Part shown: positions 17,826 to 26,573 of the stretch, one piece after another
Layout of the letters: each line of letters begins with the position of its first letter
How positions within the stretch are numbered: the stretch's first letter is position 1
DNA from: Flavobacterium hercynium
GTDB taxonomy: Bacteria; Bacteroidota; Bacteroidia; Flavobacteriales; Flavobacteriaceae
NCBI RefSeq assembly: GCF_002217285.1
Contig: NZ_MUGW01000002.1
Span: 186,001-250,000 of the forward strand
Direction: 5' to 3'
DNA length: 64,000 nt
Notes under the pieces: generated by a model
The model's input: only the letters and a program-made list of their open reading frames with translations
Databases searched by the model: none
Told to the model about the DNA's origin: nothing
Made by a program: the position numbers and the translations under genes

Positions 17826-18485
17826 ATGACAGAAATTACGAACTATATTACAAATGATTATCGCCCAATAGATAGTCAGGAAACGATAAGCCTGGTTCAG
17901 GATTTTTTCGCTGACCTGAATTTTACGCACTTTCCTGTTTTAGAAAATGGCATTTTCATAGGAAGCATTGCTTCTGAAGATGTTGAGACATTTGATACAG
18001 ACAAAAAAGCTGGTGATTATAAATATACACTGGAGCGTTTTTATGCACGAAAATCAATGATTTGGCTGGATATTTTAGAGGTTTTTGCTAAAAACCATAC
18101 CAATACAGTTCCTGTTTTAGATGAAAATAATAACTATATCGGTTATTATGAAATGGAAGACATCATGAAATTTTTTCAGGAAACACCATTTTTAAAAGAA
18201 CAAGGCGGTATTATCATTGTTCAAAAAGGCCTTTTGGATTATTCTATGAGTCAGATTACACAGATAGTAGAAAGTAATAATGGTAAAATACTAGGTTGTT
18301 TTATATCCGAAGCTGATCTGGAAAATGTTCAGGTTACTGTGAAAATTGGCTTGGGAGCAATGAATGAAATCATCCAGACTTTCAGACGATATAATTATGA
18401 AATTATTTCAGAACATCAGGAGGACACTTATATTAATAGTCTAAAAGAACGTTCTGACTATTTAGATAAATACCTTAATATTTAA
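17826..18485 (+). CDS. CBS domain protein
   Basis: A 219-residue protein with two CBS motifs, about residues 5-70 (FTHFPVLENGIFIGSI) and 75-125 (TVPVLDENNNYIGYY), followed by an ACT-like C-terminal region (about 140-215). CBS pairs bind adenosine nucleotides and regulate partner proteins. It is cytosolic and has no enzyme domain, so a regulatory role in the adjoining pathway is possible. It is upstream of nadK and precedes the envelope block, an order often seen in Flavobacteriia. Confidence 0.85.
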   Translation: MTEITNYITNDYRPIDSQETISLVQDFFADLNFTHFPVLENGIFIGSIASEDVETFDTDKKAGDYKYTLERFYARKSMIWLDILEVFAKNHTNTVPVLDENNNYIGYYEMEDIMKFFQETPFLKEQGGIIIVQKGLLDYSMSQITQIVESNNGKILGCFISEADLENVQVTVKIGLGAMNEIIQTFRRYNYEIISEHQEDTYINSLKERSDYLDKYLNI

Positions 18486-18573
18486 ATATTGTTTATAGAT
18501 TCGATTAGTTGTAATCGATGTAATGAAGAAGTGTAAGCCGTTAAACAATTAAACAAAATCGATTAAAGATCAG

Positions 18574-19458
18574 ATGAAAGTAGCTATTTACGGACAGTAT
18601 TATCAAAACAGTACAGAACCAATCATCAAAGATATTTTTATGTTTTTCAACATGAATGGTGTCGAAATGGTAATTGAAGAAAACTTTTTAAAAATGCTTC
18701 ACGAAAAAGCATTAGTAGATAGAGAATATGAAACTTTTTCAGTAAGTACTTCATTAGATAATAGTTTTGAAATGCTGATTAGTATTGGTGGAGACGGAAC
18801 GATTTTAAGAGCTGCTACTTTAGTTCGTAATTCAGGCGTTCCAATCTTAGGTATCAATGCAGGAAGATTAGGTTTTTTAGCCACTGTTCAAAAAGAAAAT
18901 ATCGATAATTTTTTGCAGTTTGTGATCGACAAAAACTACACTACCTCTGAAAGAACATTACTTAGTTTAACCTGCGATCCTAAAAATGAAGCGATTGAAG
19001 ATTTAAATTTTGCCATGAACGAGGTTACAGTGAGTAGAAAAGATACAACCTCGATGATTACAGTCGAAACGTATCTGAATAATGAATATTTAAATTCGTA
19101 TTGGGCAGATGGCTTAATTATCTCGACACCAACAGGATCTACGGGTTATTCGCTTAGCTGCGGTGGTCCTTTACTGACACCGGAGGTTAAAAGTTTAGTA
19201 ATTACGCCCATTGCGCCACACAATTTAACAGCCAGACCACTTGTCATTCCGGATGACACCGAAGTAAAACTTCGTGTTTCAGGAAGAGAAGATCAATACT
19301 TAGTTTCATTGGATTCCAGAATAGCTTCTGTAAAAAACGAATCGATTCTGACCATTAAAAAAACCGGATTTAAAATTAAAATGGTAGAAATTCCAGGAGA
19401 AACTTTCTTAAAAACCCTTAGAAACAAGTTACTTTGGGGTGAGGACAAAAGAAATTAA
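18574..19458 (+). CDS. nadK: NAD kinase
   Basis: Phosphorylates NAD to NADP in the cytosol. The GGDG motif is present in ISIGGDGTILRAATL, with GINAGRLGFLA and a C-terminal STPTGSTGYSLSCGGP substrate-binding block. At 294 residues the length is normal. It is followed 172 nt later by a promoter and the DUF6089-uppS-bamA-ompH genes. Confidence 0.96.
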   Translation: MKVAIYGQYYQNSTEPIIKDIFMFFNMNGVEMVIEENFLKMLHEKALVDREYETFSVSTSLDNSFEMLISIGGDGTILRAATLVRNSGVPILGINAGRLGFLATVQKENIDNFLQFVIDKNYTTSERTLLSLTCDPKNEAIEDLNFAMNEVTVSRKDTTSMITVETYLNNEYLNSYWADGLIISTPTGSTGYSLSCGGPLLTPEVKSLVITPIAPHNLTARPLVIPDDTEVKLRVSGREDQYLVSLDSRIASVKNESILTIKKTGFKIKMVEIPGETFLKTLRNKLLWGEDKRN

Positions 19459-19583
19459 GCGTTTTATATTTTTGCACTATACGATTATAGTACTTTTTCT
19501 CGTTTTGCATGTATCGAATCATCATTAAACGCCACAAAATCATATTGTAAATTGAAAAAAAAGCACATTTAACTAAAGGAACG

Positions 19584-19612
19584 TTGATTCGTATCGATAA
19601 TTATTATATTTG
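19584..19612 (+). promoter_or_regulatory. Bacteroidota-type promoter of the DUF6089-uppS-bamA operon
   Basis: TTG at 19584-19586, 18-nt spacing, TATATTTG at 19605-19612. This is a full match to TTG-N17-23-TAnnTTTG, about 19 nt before the ATG. Confidence 0.7.
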
Positions 19613-19630
19613 CACGCAATTTTGAATTAA

Positions 19631-20314
19631 ATGAAGAAAATTTTTAATTTATTGTTATGTTTTTTCCCCTTTATCACACTAAATGCTCAAATCAATGAGA
19701 TAGGTGTTTTTTTAGGCGGAAGCAACTTTGTTGGTGACGTAGGAAACACAACTTATATTTCGCCCGAGAAATTAGCTTTTGGTGTTTTATACAAATGGAA
19801 CAAAAGTCCACGCCATTCTTATCGTTTCTCTTACACACAATCTTCTATCGTAGGAATTGACAAAGATTCTAAAGAAACATCAAGAAACAGAAGAGGCTAC
19901 AGCTTTGAAAACAATGTAAAAGAATTTTCTGCAGGATTAGAGTTTAATTTTTTTGATTTCAATCTTCATGATTATCATCAAAAAATTACACCTTATGTAC
20001 ATTCCGGTTTAAGTTATATTCTCTACGAAGAATTGTACATAAGTGGTGGACAAACCAGAAAAGAAAAAAATGGAGGTTCTGTTGCCATCCCGATGACATT
20101 AGGAGTAAAATCAAACATATCACCAAGGATTGTTTTAGCAGCAGAAGTTGGAGTACGCTATACATTTACAGATAATATTGACGGGAGTAATCCAAAAGGT
20201 GGAAATTTAGCACCTTTACGTTTTGGGAATTTAAATAATAATGATTGGTATACTTTTACGGGGATAACTTTAACCTATACCTTTGGACAAAAACCTTGCT
20301 ATTGCAAAGAATAA
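19631..20314 (+). CDS. DUF6089 family outer-membrane protein
   Basis: A 227-residue secreted protein (signal peptide up to about LNAQINE). It has a repeated amphipathic beta pattern ending in a barrel-like YTFTGITLTYTFG, and a terminal CYCKE. Recognised as DUF6089, an outer-membrane beta-barrel family that almost always lies before uppS and bamA in Flavobacteriia. It is 4 nt before uppS. Its function is unknown, but the genomic position suggests a link to outer-membrane assembly. Confidence 0.8.
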   Translation: MKKIFNLLLCFFPFITLNAQINEIGVFLGGSNFVGDVGNTTYISPEKLAFGVLYKWNKSPRHSYRFSYTQSSIVGIDKDSKETSRNRRGYSFENNVKEFSAGLEFNFFDFNLHDYHQKITPYVHSGLSYILYEELYISGGQTRKEKNGGSVAIPMTLGVKSNISPRIVLAAEVGVRYTFTDNIDGSNPKGGNLAPLRFGNLNNNDWYTFTGITLTYTFGQKPCYCKE

Positions 20315-20318
20315 TAAA

Positions 20319-21059
20319 ATGAATTTACTAGAATCTATAGATCAAAAAAACTTACCTAAACACCTTGCCATTATCATGGATGGTAACGGACGCTGGGCAA
20401 AACAACAAGGTTTTTTAAGAGCTTTTGGTCATGAAAACGGATCAAAATCTGTAAAAGACACCATTAAAACATGCTCAAAACTTGGTATTGAGTATTTAAC
20501 ACTTTATGCTTTTTCATCAGAAAACTGGAACAGACCAAAACTTGAAGTTGAAGCTTTGATGAAGATATTGATAAATTCCTTAAAAAAGGAGCTTGGAACT
20601 TTGCAAGAAAACAATATTAAGCTTAATGCGATAGGCAATCTTGATAAATTACCAAAATCAGCTCAAAAAGAGCTTATGGATGTTATTGACAAAACAAAAA
20701 ACAATACCAGTTTAACACTAACACTAGCACTAAGTTACGGATCGAGAGAGGAATTAGTTCACGCTATTAAAAGCATCAGTGATAAAGTTAAAAATAATAT
20801 AATTTCAATAGACACTATTGACGATTCAATTATAAATGAGCATCTTTACACGCAAAATTTACCTGATGTAGATTTATTAATACGAACAAGTGGAGAACAT
20901 AGAATAAGTAATTTTTTGTTATGGCAAATAGCCTATGCAGAACTGTATTTTACTAATGTCTTGTGGCCAGACTTTAAAGACCAGGATTTATATGAGGCTA
21001 TTATTAGTTATCAAAAAAGAGAACGTAGATTTGGAAAAACCAGCGAACAAATTAAATAA
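20319..21059 (+). CDS. uppS: Undecaprenyl diphosphate synthase
   Basis: Makes the C55 lipid carrier for peptidoglycan and O-antigen units from isopentenyl and farnesyl diphosphate. Conserved features are IMDGNGRWAKQQG with Asp21, ENWNRP and RTSGEHRISNFLLWQIAYAE. The chosen start ATG 20319 gives 246 residues and fits the family; the open frame continues upstream into the DUF6089 gene, where a start at 20283 would overlap it and add an unsupported extension. Second gene in the envelope operon. Confidence 0.95.
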   Translation: MNLLESIDQKNLPKHLAIIMDGNGRWAKQQGFLRAFGHENGSKSVKDTIKTCSKLGIEYLTLYAFSSENWNRPKLEVEALMKILINSLKKELGTLQENNIKLNAIGNLDKLPKSAQKELMDVIDKTKNNTSLTLTLALSYGSREELVHAIKSISDKVKNNIISIDTIDDSIINEHLYTQNLPDVDLLIRTSGEHRISNFLLWQIAYAELYFTNVLWPDFKDQDLYEAIISYQKRERRFGKTSEQIK

Positions 21060-21066
21060 TTTTTTA

Positions 21067-23724
21067 GTGTTACAAAAAAGAATACAAATAGTCTTTACCC
21101 TTCTTCTATTGGGTAGTTTTTCACAAATAAAAGCACAAGAAAGAGTTCCTTTTGATCAGGGAAAAAAATACATTCTTGCTAAGGTTTCTGTTGTTGGTAA
21201 AATAAGCTTCAATGAGCAAACTGTTGTTACATTTTCCGGCCTGCAAAAAGGACAGGAAATAACCGTTCCCGGAGAAGAAATTAGTGGGGCTATTAAAAAA
21301 TTAGGTAAACTTGGCCTTTTTGAAGAAATCGAATTTTATGTAAATAAAATTGATAATGACAGTATCTATTTAGACTTAAACATTATTGAGCTTCCTAAGC
21401 TTAATGAGGTAAAAATAGTAGGTGTTAAGAAAAGCAAAGTAGAAGGTTTAATTAAGGATAACAGTTTAAATAAAAACAAAATTGTAAACGAAAACTTAAT
21501 TACAACTACCAAAAATTACATCGAAAATAAATACAAAAAAGACGGTTTTTACAACACCAAAGTTACAATTACCACTACGCCTGATACCACTGCAGGAAAT
21601 CACGTAAACATGCTGGTAAGAATAGACAAAGGCAGCAAAGTAAAAATCAGCAGTATTGACTTCATTGGAAACAAGCAACTTACAGACAACAAGTTAAGAG
21701 CTGCAATGAAAGATACGAAGCAAAAGAACTTCTTCCGTGTTTTAAAGGCTTCAAAATTTATTCCTGAAAAATATAAAACTGACTTAGAAAAAGTAATTGC
21801 TGCTTATAAAGAAAGAGGATATCGTGATGCACGTATTATCTACGACTCTGTTACTTACAGTAAAGAAAAAAATACACTTGCTATTAAAATTAATGTAGAA
21901 GAAGGAAACAAATACTACTTCGGAAACATTAAGTTTTTAGGAAACACTGTATATTCTGATCAGCTTTTACACCGTGTTTTAGGAATTAAAAAAGGAGAAA
22001 CTTATAATGGAGTTTTACTTGAAAAAAGAATTGCAGATAAAACAAAACCTGACGCTGAAGATATTACCAATTTGTACCAAAACAATGGTTATTTATTCTC
22101 TAACATTAATGCTGTAGAGGTAAAAACGGTTAATGATACGATTGACTTTGAAATCAGAGTTACAGAAGGACCTATAGCCTATTTCAACAAAATTACAGTT
22201 GTAGGTAATGATAAAACAAATGACCATGTTATTTACCGTGAATTAAGAACTAAACCAGGTGAAAAATACAGTAAAGAACAATTGGTTAGAACTATTCGTG
22301 AGATTGGACAATTAGGATTTTTTGATCCGGAAGCGATTGACCCAAAATTCAAAAATGTTGATGCTGCAGCAGGAACTGTTGATATTGAGTATAATGTTGT
22401 AGAAAAAGGATCCAGCCAGGTCGAGCTTCAGGGAGGTTACGGTGGTGGAGGTTTCATTGGAACCTTAGGATTATCGTTTAACAACTTCTCTGTTCGAAAT
22501 ATGTTTAACAAAGAAGCATACAAACCATTACCAATGGGAGACGGGCAAAAAGTGTCACTTCGTTTGCAAGGAAGTACTTATTTCCGTACCTATAGTATGT
22601 CATTCTCAGAACCATGGTTTGGAGGAAAAAAACCTGTACAGTTTAGCTCTTCTATCTCTTACAGTACACAATACTTAAACAACTTTGTGACAAGAGATGT
22701 AGACAAAAGCAGAAGTTTTAACATCCTGACTTTACAAGTTGGTTTAGCAAAACGTCTTACGGTGCCGGATGATTATTTTGTATTATCTCAATCGGTGAGT
22801 TACCAACATTATGACTTAAAAAATTATAACACTGGTTTATTTACTTTTGGTAATGGAACATCAAGAAACTTAGCGTATACAATAGGAATTTCAAGAAGTA
22901 ATAAAGGAACTAACCCAATATTCCCTATGTACGGTTCAGACTTTAGTATTTCTGCGAAAATCACACCTCCTTATTCATTGCTTAATAAGATAAATTATGC
23001 TGACCTGGGAAATCAGGCAGAATATAAAGTTAAAGCAACAGCAGATGCTACAGCTGGTGATGCAAATGGTCAAATGATCAAAGTAGGGGATTATTTAGAT
23101 GCAAACGGTAACAAAGTAAGTACGTATCAGGAAGCTGCTACGGATCAGGGTAAAGTCGATCAAAAGAAATTTAACTGGTTAGAATACTATAAAATTAAAT
23201 TTAAAGGAGACTGGTATACTAAAGTGTATGGTAAATTAGTTTTAAGAACTTTAACTGAATTTGGTTTCTTAGGAGCTTACGATCAAACCAGAGGTGTTGT
23301 CCCTTTTGAACGTTTCTATTTAGGAGGAGACGGAATGGCGATGTACTCAATGGATGGTAGAGAAACAATTGGATTAAGAGGATATAAAAACAATACTTTA
23401 ACTCCAACAAATGCAAATGGAGAACAAATTGGAGCTACTGTTTATAACAAATTCTCTATGGAATTGCGCTACCCTATCACATTAAAAGCATCTGCATCAA
23501 TTTATGCATTGGCATTTTTAGAGGCTGGTTCAGCGTACCCATCGTTTAAAACCTATAATCCTTTTGATCTTAAACGTTCAGCTGGTGGTGGTTTACGTGT
23601 ATTTATGCCGGCATTTGGATTGTTAGGTATTGATTTTGGATATGGTTTCGATGCTGCTCCGGGTGATGTAGCGAACAAAGCACACGGTTTTGAAACGCAT
23701 TTCATTATAGGACAACAATTTTAA
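21067..23724 (+). CDS. bamA: Outer membrane protein assembly factor BamA (POTRA + barrel)
   Basis: Central insertase for outer-membrane proteins. After a signal peptide (cleavage near IKAQERVP) come five POTRA domains (to about residue 420) and a 16-stranded barrel region with the terminal FIIGQQF. No ATG lies between the uppS stop and the signal peptide; the reading frame has GTG at 21067 directly before LQKRIQIVFTLL, so this start (885 residues) is proposed. Earlier starts would lie inside uppS. Spacing to uppS is 7 nt and the gene is followed by ompH. Confidence 0.9.
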   Translation: MLQKRIQIVFTLLLLGSFSQIKAQERVPFDQGKKYILAKVSVVGKISFNEQTVVTFSGLQKGQEITVPGEEISGAIKKLGKLGLFEEIEFYVNKIDNDSIYLDLNIIELPKLNEVKIVGVKKSKVEGLIKDNSLNKNKIVNENLITTTKNYIENKYKKDGFYNTKVTITTTPDTTAGNHVNMLVRIDKGSKVKISSIDFIGNKQLTDNKLRAAMKDTKQKNFFRVLKASKFIPEKYKTDLEKVIAAYKERGYRDARIIYDSVTYSKEKNTLAIKINVEEGNKYYFGNIKFLGNTVYSDQLLHRVLGIKKGETYNGVLLEKRIADKTKPDAEDITNLYQNNGYLFSNINAVEVKTVNDTIDFEIRVTEGPIAYFNKITVVGNDKTNDHVIYRELRTKPGEKYSKEQLVRTIREIGQLGFFDPEAIDPKFKNVDAAAGTVDIEYNVVEKGSSQVELQGGYGGGGFIGTLGLSFNNFSVRNMFNKEAYKPLPMGDGQKVSLRLQGSTYFRTYSMSFSEPWFGGKKPVQFSSSISYSTQYLNNFVTRDVDKSRSFNILTLQVGLAKRLTVPDDYFVLSQSVSYQHYDLKNYNTGLFTFGNGTSRNLAYTIGISRSNKGTNPIFPMYGSDFSISAKITPPYSLLNKINYADLGNQAEYKVKATADATAGDANGQMIKVGDYLDANGNKVSTYQEAATDQGKVDQKKFNWLEYYKIKFKGDWYTKVYGKLVLRTLTEFGFLGAYDQTRGVVPFERFYLGGDGMAMYSMDGRETIGLRGYKNNTLTPTNANGEQIGATVYNKFSMELRYPITLKASASIYALAFLEAGSAYPSFKTYNPFDLKRSAGGGLRVFMPAFGLLGIDFGYGFDAAPGDVANKAHGFETHFIIGQQF

Positions 23725-23772
23725 TACACAATTTAGTACATTTGGTTAAAAATTCGCAAATAAAGTAATGTT

Positions 23773-24774
23773 ATGAGAAAACAATTTTTATTTATATTTT
23801 TAGCCTTGATTGTAGCAAATACAAGTCAGGCTCAGACAAGGACGACGCGAATTGGCTACATCGATATGGAATATATCCTGGAAAATGTTTCTGATTATAA
23901 GGAAGCAAAAGCGCAATTAGAATTGAAAGCGCAGAAATGGAAACAGGAAGTTGAGACAAGGAAATTAGACATAAATACGCTCAAAGAAAGTCTTAAAGCT
24001 GAAAAAGCGTTATTGACTAAAGAACTTATTGAAGAAAGAGAAACCGAAATCAAATTTCAGGAAACTGAAATGATGGATTATCAGCAAAAACAATTTGGCG
24101 CTGACGGAAATCTAATGAGGCATAAAGCCGCTTTAGCAAAGCCAATTCAGGATCAGGTTTTTACTGCTGTTCAGGATATAGCTGAAGCTAAAAATTATGA
24201 TTTTGTTTTTGATAAGTCTTCAGATCTGACCATCCTTTTTAGCAATAAAAGGTTTGATATCAGCGATCAGGTTATTCGAGTCCTGAACAGAACTGAAAAG
24301 CGTGAACAATTGAGTAAAAAACAATTGAAAGAACAGGAAGCTAAAGAAAAGCTTGAAAATGAAATAGACGAAAATCCGGACATGAAGGACAGACAAAAAG
24401 CCCTGGATAGCAGAAAAGCAGCCAGAGAAAAGCTAATTGAAGACCGAAGACTGGAACAGGAAGCGAAGAAAAAAGAGTTTGATGATCGAAGAAAAGCGAT
24501 CAAAGCTGAAAGAGAAGGCAAAAAAAATGGCACGGTTTCTGAACCAACACAATCAGGGACACCTGCAGATGGAACAGCAAAGCCTGCTACAGCAACGGAA
24601 AAGACCACTACTGAGCCATCTACAACTGTCAACAAAGCAGAAGAAAGACAGAAAATGTATGAGCAACGTAAATTGGAATTAGAAGAAAGAAAAAGAAAAA
24701 TTTTAGAAGAAAGAGAAGCGGCTAAAAAAGCAAAAGAAGCCGAAACGCAAAAATCAAATACGACCAATAATTAA
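23773..24774 (+). CDS. OmpH/Skp family periplasmic chaperone, long C-terminal tail
   Basis: A 333-residue secreted protein whose first half is a Skp/OmpH domain (signal peptide, then RIGYIDMEYILENV and coiled-coil). After about residue 175 comes a second charged region rich in Lys, Glu and Arg, with an interruption of Thr/Ser/Ala-rich sequence near 250-285, then ERKRKILEEREAAKKAKEAE. The tail is not part of the usual 160-residue Skp. It lies between bamA and a second ompH, so it probably delivers or holds barrel proteins for BamA. The role of the tail is unknown. Confidence 0.88.
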   Translation: MRKQFLFIFLALIVANTSQAQTRTTRIGYIDMEYILENVSDYKEAKAQLELKAQKWKQEVETRKLDINTLKESLKAEKALLTKELIEERETEIKFQETEMMDYQQKQFGADGNLMRHKAALAKPIQDQVFTAVQDIAEAKNYDFVFDKSSDLTILFSNKRFDISDQVIRVLNRTEKREQLSKKQLKEQEAKEKLENEIDENPDMKDRQKALDSRKAAREKLIEDRRLEQEAKKKEFDDRRKAIKAEREGKKNGTVSEPTQSGTPADGTAKPATATEKTTTEPSTTVNKAEERQKMYEQRKLELEERKRKILEEREAAKKAKEAETQKSNTTNN

Positions 24775-24789
24775 TTAATATTTTTAAAA

Positions 24790-25293
24790 ATGATGAAACA
24801 AATCAAAACTTTACTAATTGCTGCGATACTAGTTTTAGGAGCAAGTAACACAATGAACGCGCAAGCTAAGGTAGCACATGTTGATGTAAGCGAGATTATG
24901 TCGAAAATGCCTGCAATGCTTGATGCTCAAAATCAACTACAAAAATTAAGTGGAACATACGATGCTGAATACAAAAAGATGGTTGATGAATATCAAGTAA
25001 AAATCAAAAAGTATGAGGCTGAAGCTGCTACTGTAACTGAAGCTGTAAACGGTGACCGTTCTAAAGAAGTTCAGGACATGCAAAAAAGAATTGTTGATTA
25101 CAGAGACAATGCACAAAAAGAACTACAACAAAAAGAAACTGACATCGTAAAACCATTAATGGAAAAAGTAAGAACTTCTATCCAAAAAGTTGGAAAAGCA
25201 AAAGGTTTCCAATACGTTTTAGATGGTTCTACTCTTTTATTAGCTGAAGGTACAAACATTACAGCTGATGTTAAAAAAGACTTAGGATTTTAA
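24790..25293 (+). CDS. ompH: OmpH/Skp family periplasmic chaperone
   Basis: A 167-residue protein with a normal Skp layout: signal peptide to about MNAQAKVA, a VAHVDVSEIMSKMPAMLDAQ beta/alpha core, and two coiled-coil arms between 45 and 125. Skp is a trimeric holdase for unfolded outer-membrane proteins in the periplasm. It follows the longer paralogue by 15 nt and ends the operon at a strong terminator. Confidence 0.92.
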   Translation: MMKQIKTLLIAAILVLGASNTMNAQAKVAHVDVSEIMSKMPAMLDAQNQLQKLSGTYDAEYKKMVDEYQVKIKKYEAEAATVTEAVNGDRSKEVQDMQKRIVDYRDNAQKELQQKETDIVKPLMEKVRTSIQKVGKAKGFQYVLDGSTLLLAEGTNITADVKKDLGF

Positions 25294-25313
25294 TCTATAA
25301 AAACCTTATTATG

Positions 25314-25344
25314 AAAATGGCTCAACGAAAGTTGAGCCATTTTT
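25314..25344 (+). terminator. Terminator of the bamA-ompH operon
   Basis: Perfect 13-bp arms AAAATGGCTCAAC / GTTGAGCCATTTT with a GAAA tetraloop and a T-run. Confidence 0.92.
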
Positions 25345-25367
25345 ATTTATAACAACACTTATAGCTT

Positions 25368-25880
25368 TTATGAATATAAATAAACAGATATTTCAGTTCT
25401 ATCAAACATGTATTTACCTGGTGGTAATTCTTTATTTTCGCTATTTTTTTGTTCGTTTTTCAAGACCTTTAACATATCTATTTCTCCTATCCAGTCGGTA
25501 CCTAATTTAATGGAGTTAATTGCTCTAATATTATGTCCTCCGGCAGCAATTGCAGCGTGAAAAAATTTCCCATCTCTATGTCGGTAAAAAAGAACAATAG
25601 TACTACTTATAATAGGATTACCTGTCCACTTCCTTTTATTCGGATATTTTAACTCAAATAAAGAAACCCATTGCTCTCCTACTGTGTTTTCCAAATCAAA
25701 AAGTGTTATTGTGTTTGGATCTTCTAAATGCTTAAAATATGCAACTACATCAAAACAAACGTTACCCATGTAGTTTCTTACATCTTTAAATCCTTTTACT
25801 AAATCTTCAGCTAATCTGCTTTTGGTACTAAAATCCTTCTTCTCTACTTCGTAACCTTTCTCTGTTAAATGTCTTGGCAC
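25368..25880 (-). CDS. Unrecognised protein, NlpC/P60-like cysteine hydrolase candidate (copy A)
   Basis: I do not recognise this 170-residue protein. It is a clear paralogue of the next gene: VCFDVVAYFKHL, FHAAIAAGGHNIRAIN and LGTDW align with its partner. Cys42, His108 and Asn122 keep the order and spacing of an NlpC/P60-type Cys-His-polar triad. IVLFYRH before FHAAIA resembles the strand before the catalytic His in that fold. No signal peptide, no membrane segment. The only start in frame is GTG 25880, and ATG codons upstream are out of frame, so this copy may be decaying or shortened. Confidence 0.55.
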   Translation of the reverse strand: MPRHLTEKGYEVEKKDFSTKSRLAEDLVKGFKDVRNYMGNVCFDVVAYFKHLEDPNTITLFDLENTVGEQWVSLFELKYPNKRKWTGNPIISSTIVLFYRHRDGKFFHAAIAAGGHNIRAINSIKLGTDWIGEIDMLKVLKNEQKNSENKELPPGKYMFDRTEISVYLYS

Positions 25881-25904
25881 TTTTCTAATATTTAATATAT
25901 CATC

Positions 25905-25945
25905 ATAATTTATAATCTGAACAACACAAAAAGAACTTCCCTTTT
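25905..25945 (-). repeat. Upstream repeat, copy 1 (before copy A)
   Basis: Two blocks, ATAATTTATAAT (25905-25916) and CAAAAAGAACTTCCCTTTT (25927-25945), recur in the same order upstream of copy B with offsets of 627 and 628 nt. The distances suggest a tandem duplication of a unit that includes gene and promoter. The block at 25945 touches the 3' end of copy B. Confidence 0.75.
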
Positions 25946-26500
25946 CTAAAATTTGTATTCAATGTTTATTACAAAACAGATCTCGCATATATATATATAC
26001 ACTTTAACTTTATCATTGCCAAGCACATAAGCACCGGACTCTAATCTCTCTTTAAACACTGTTTTCAAATTAACCTCATAGTCCCATGAGGTTCCAAGCG
26101 TACCTCCATTAACAGATCTAATGCAAGTTCCTCCTACCGCAATTGCTGCATGAAAAGGTTCCTCATTTCTGCAAAAAATCAACAAATTACCTCTATTAAT
26201 ATCGTTACCCTTCCATATTCTCCTATACTCAAAATTTTTATCAAAAAAATCAGGCCAATGTTGCCCACGTATAGATTCTAAATGGTAACGTTTAATTATA
26301 TCCGGATGCAGCAAATGTGAAACATAGGCAGCTGCATCATAGCAAACACCACCTATTATAAAATCACTTATAGTTCCAAAACCATTCATCAACTCTTCTG
26401 CTAACCAGCGTTTATGATTATCACTCCCGGCCTCCGCTTTAATACCTGCTTTTTTAAATGCATTATTCTCTTTTATTCCTTTTCCTAAACTTTGTCCCAT
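25946..26500 (-). CDS. Unrecognised protein, NlpC/P60-like cysteine hydrolase candidate (copy B)
   Basis: A 184-residue paralogue of copy A, with a proper ATG. Candidate triad Cys53 (GGVCYDAAAY), His117 (FHAAIAVGG) and Asn131 (RSVNGG), plus GNLLIF before the His segment, the usual strand of NlpC/P60-like papain-fold enzymes. This is inferred from motif order, not established. No signal peptide; the N-terminus (KGIKENNAFKKAG) looks like a loosely folded leader. The C-terminal 15 residues run into the repeat upstream of copy A and may be a read-through tail. Papain-like enzymes of this size can cleave peptidoglycan or modify proteins, and similar modules also occur as toxin domains. Confidence 0.6.
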   Translation of the reverse strand: MGQSLGKGIKENNAFKKAGIKAEAGSDNHKRWLAEELMNGFGTISDFIIGGVCYDAAAYVSHLLHPDIIKRYHLESIRGQHWPDFFDKNFEYRRIWKGNDINRGNLLIFCRNEEPFHAAIAVGGTCIRSVNGGTLGTSWDYEVNLKTVFKERLESGAYVLGNDKVKVYIYICEICFVINIEYKF

Positions 26501-26531
26501 TTCTTTACTATGTTATTTTATTAATTTTTCA

Positions 26532-26573
26532 ATAATTTATAATTATTTATATAGCAAAAAGAACTTCCCTTTT
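26532..26573 (-). repeat. Upstream repeat, copy 2 (before copy B)
   Basis: ATAATTTATAAT (26532-26543) and CAAAAAGAACTTCCCTTTT (26555-26573); both are identical to the copy-1 blocks over 12 and 19 nt. They lie 32-73 nt upstream of the copy B start. Confidence 0.75.

Noticed and set aside
24267..24767. Long minus-strand open frame (166 residues) opposite the first ompH gene
   Set aside because: Low-complexity Ser/Phe/Leu pattern from the reverse complement of Lys/Glu-rich coiled-coil codons; no domain, and the plus-strand Skp gene explains the stretch.
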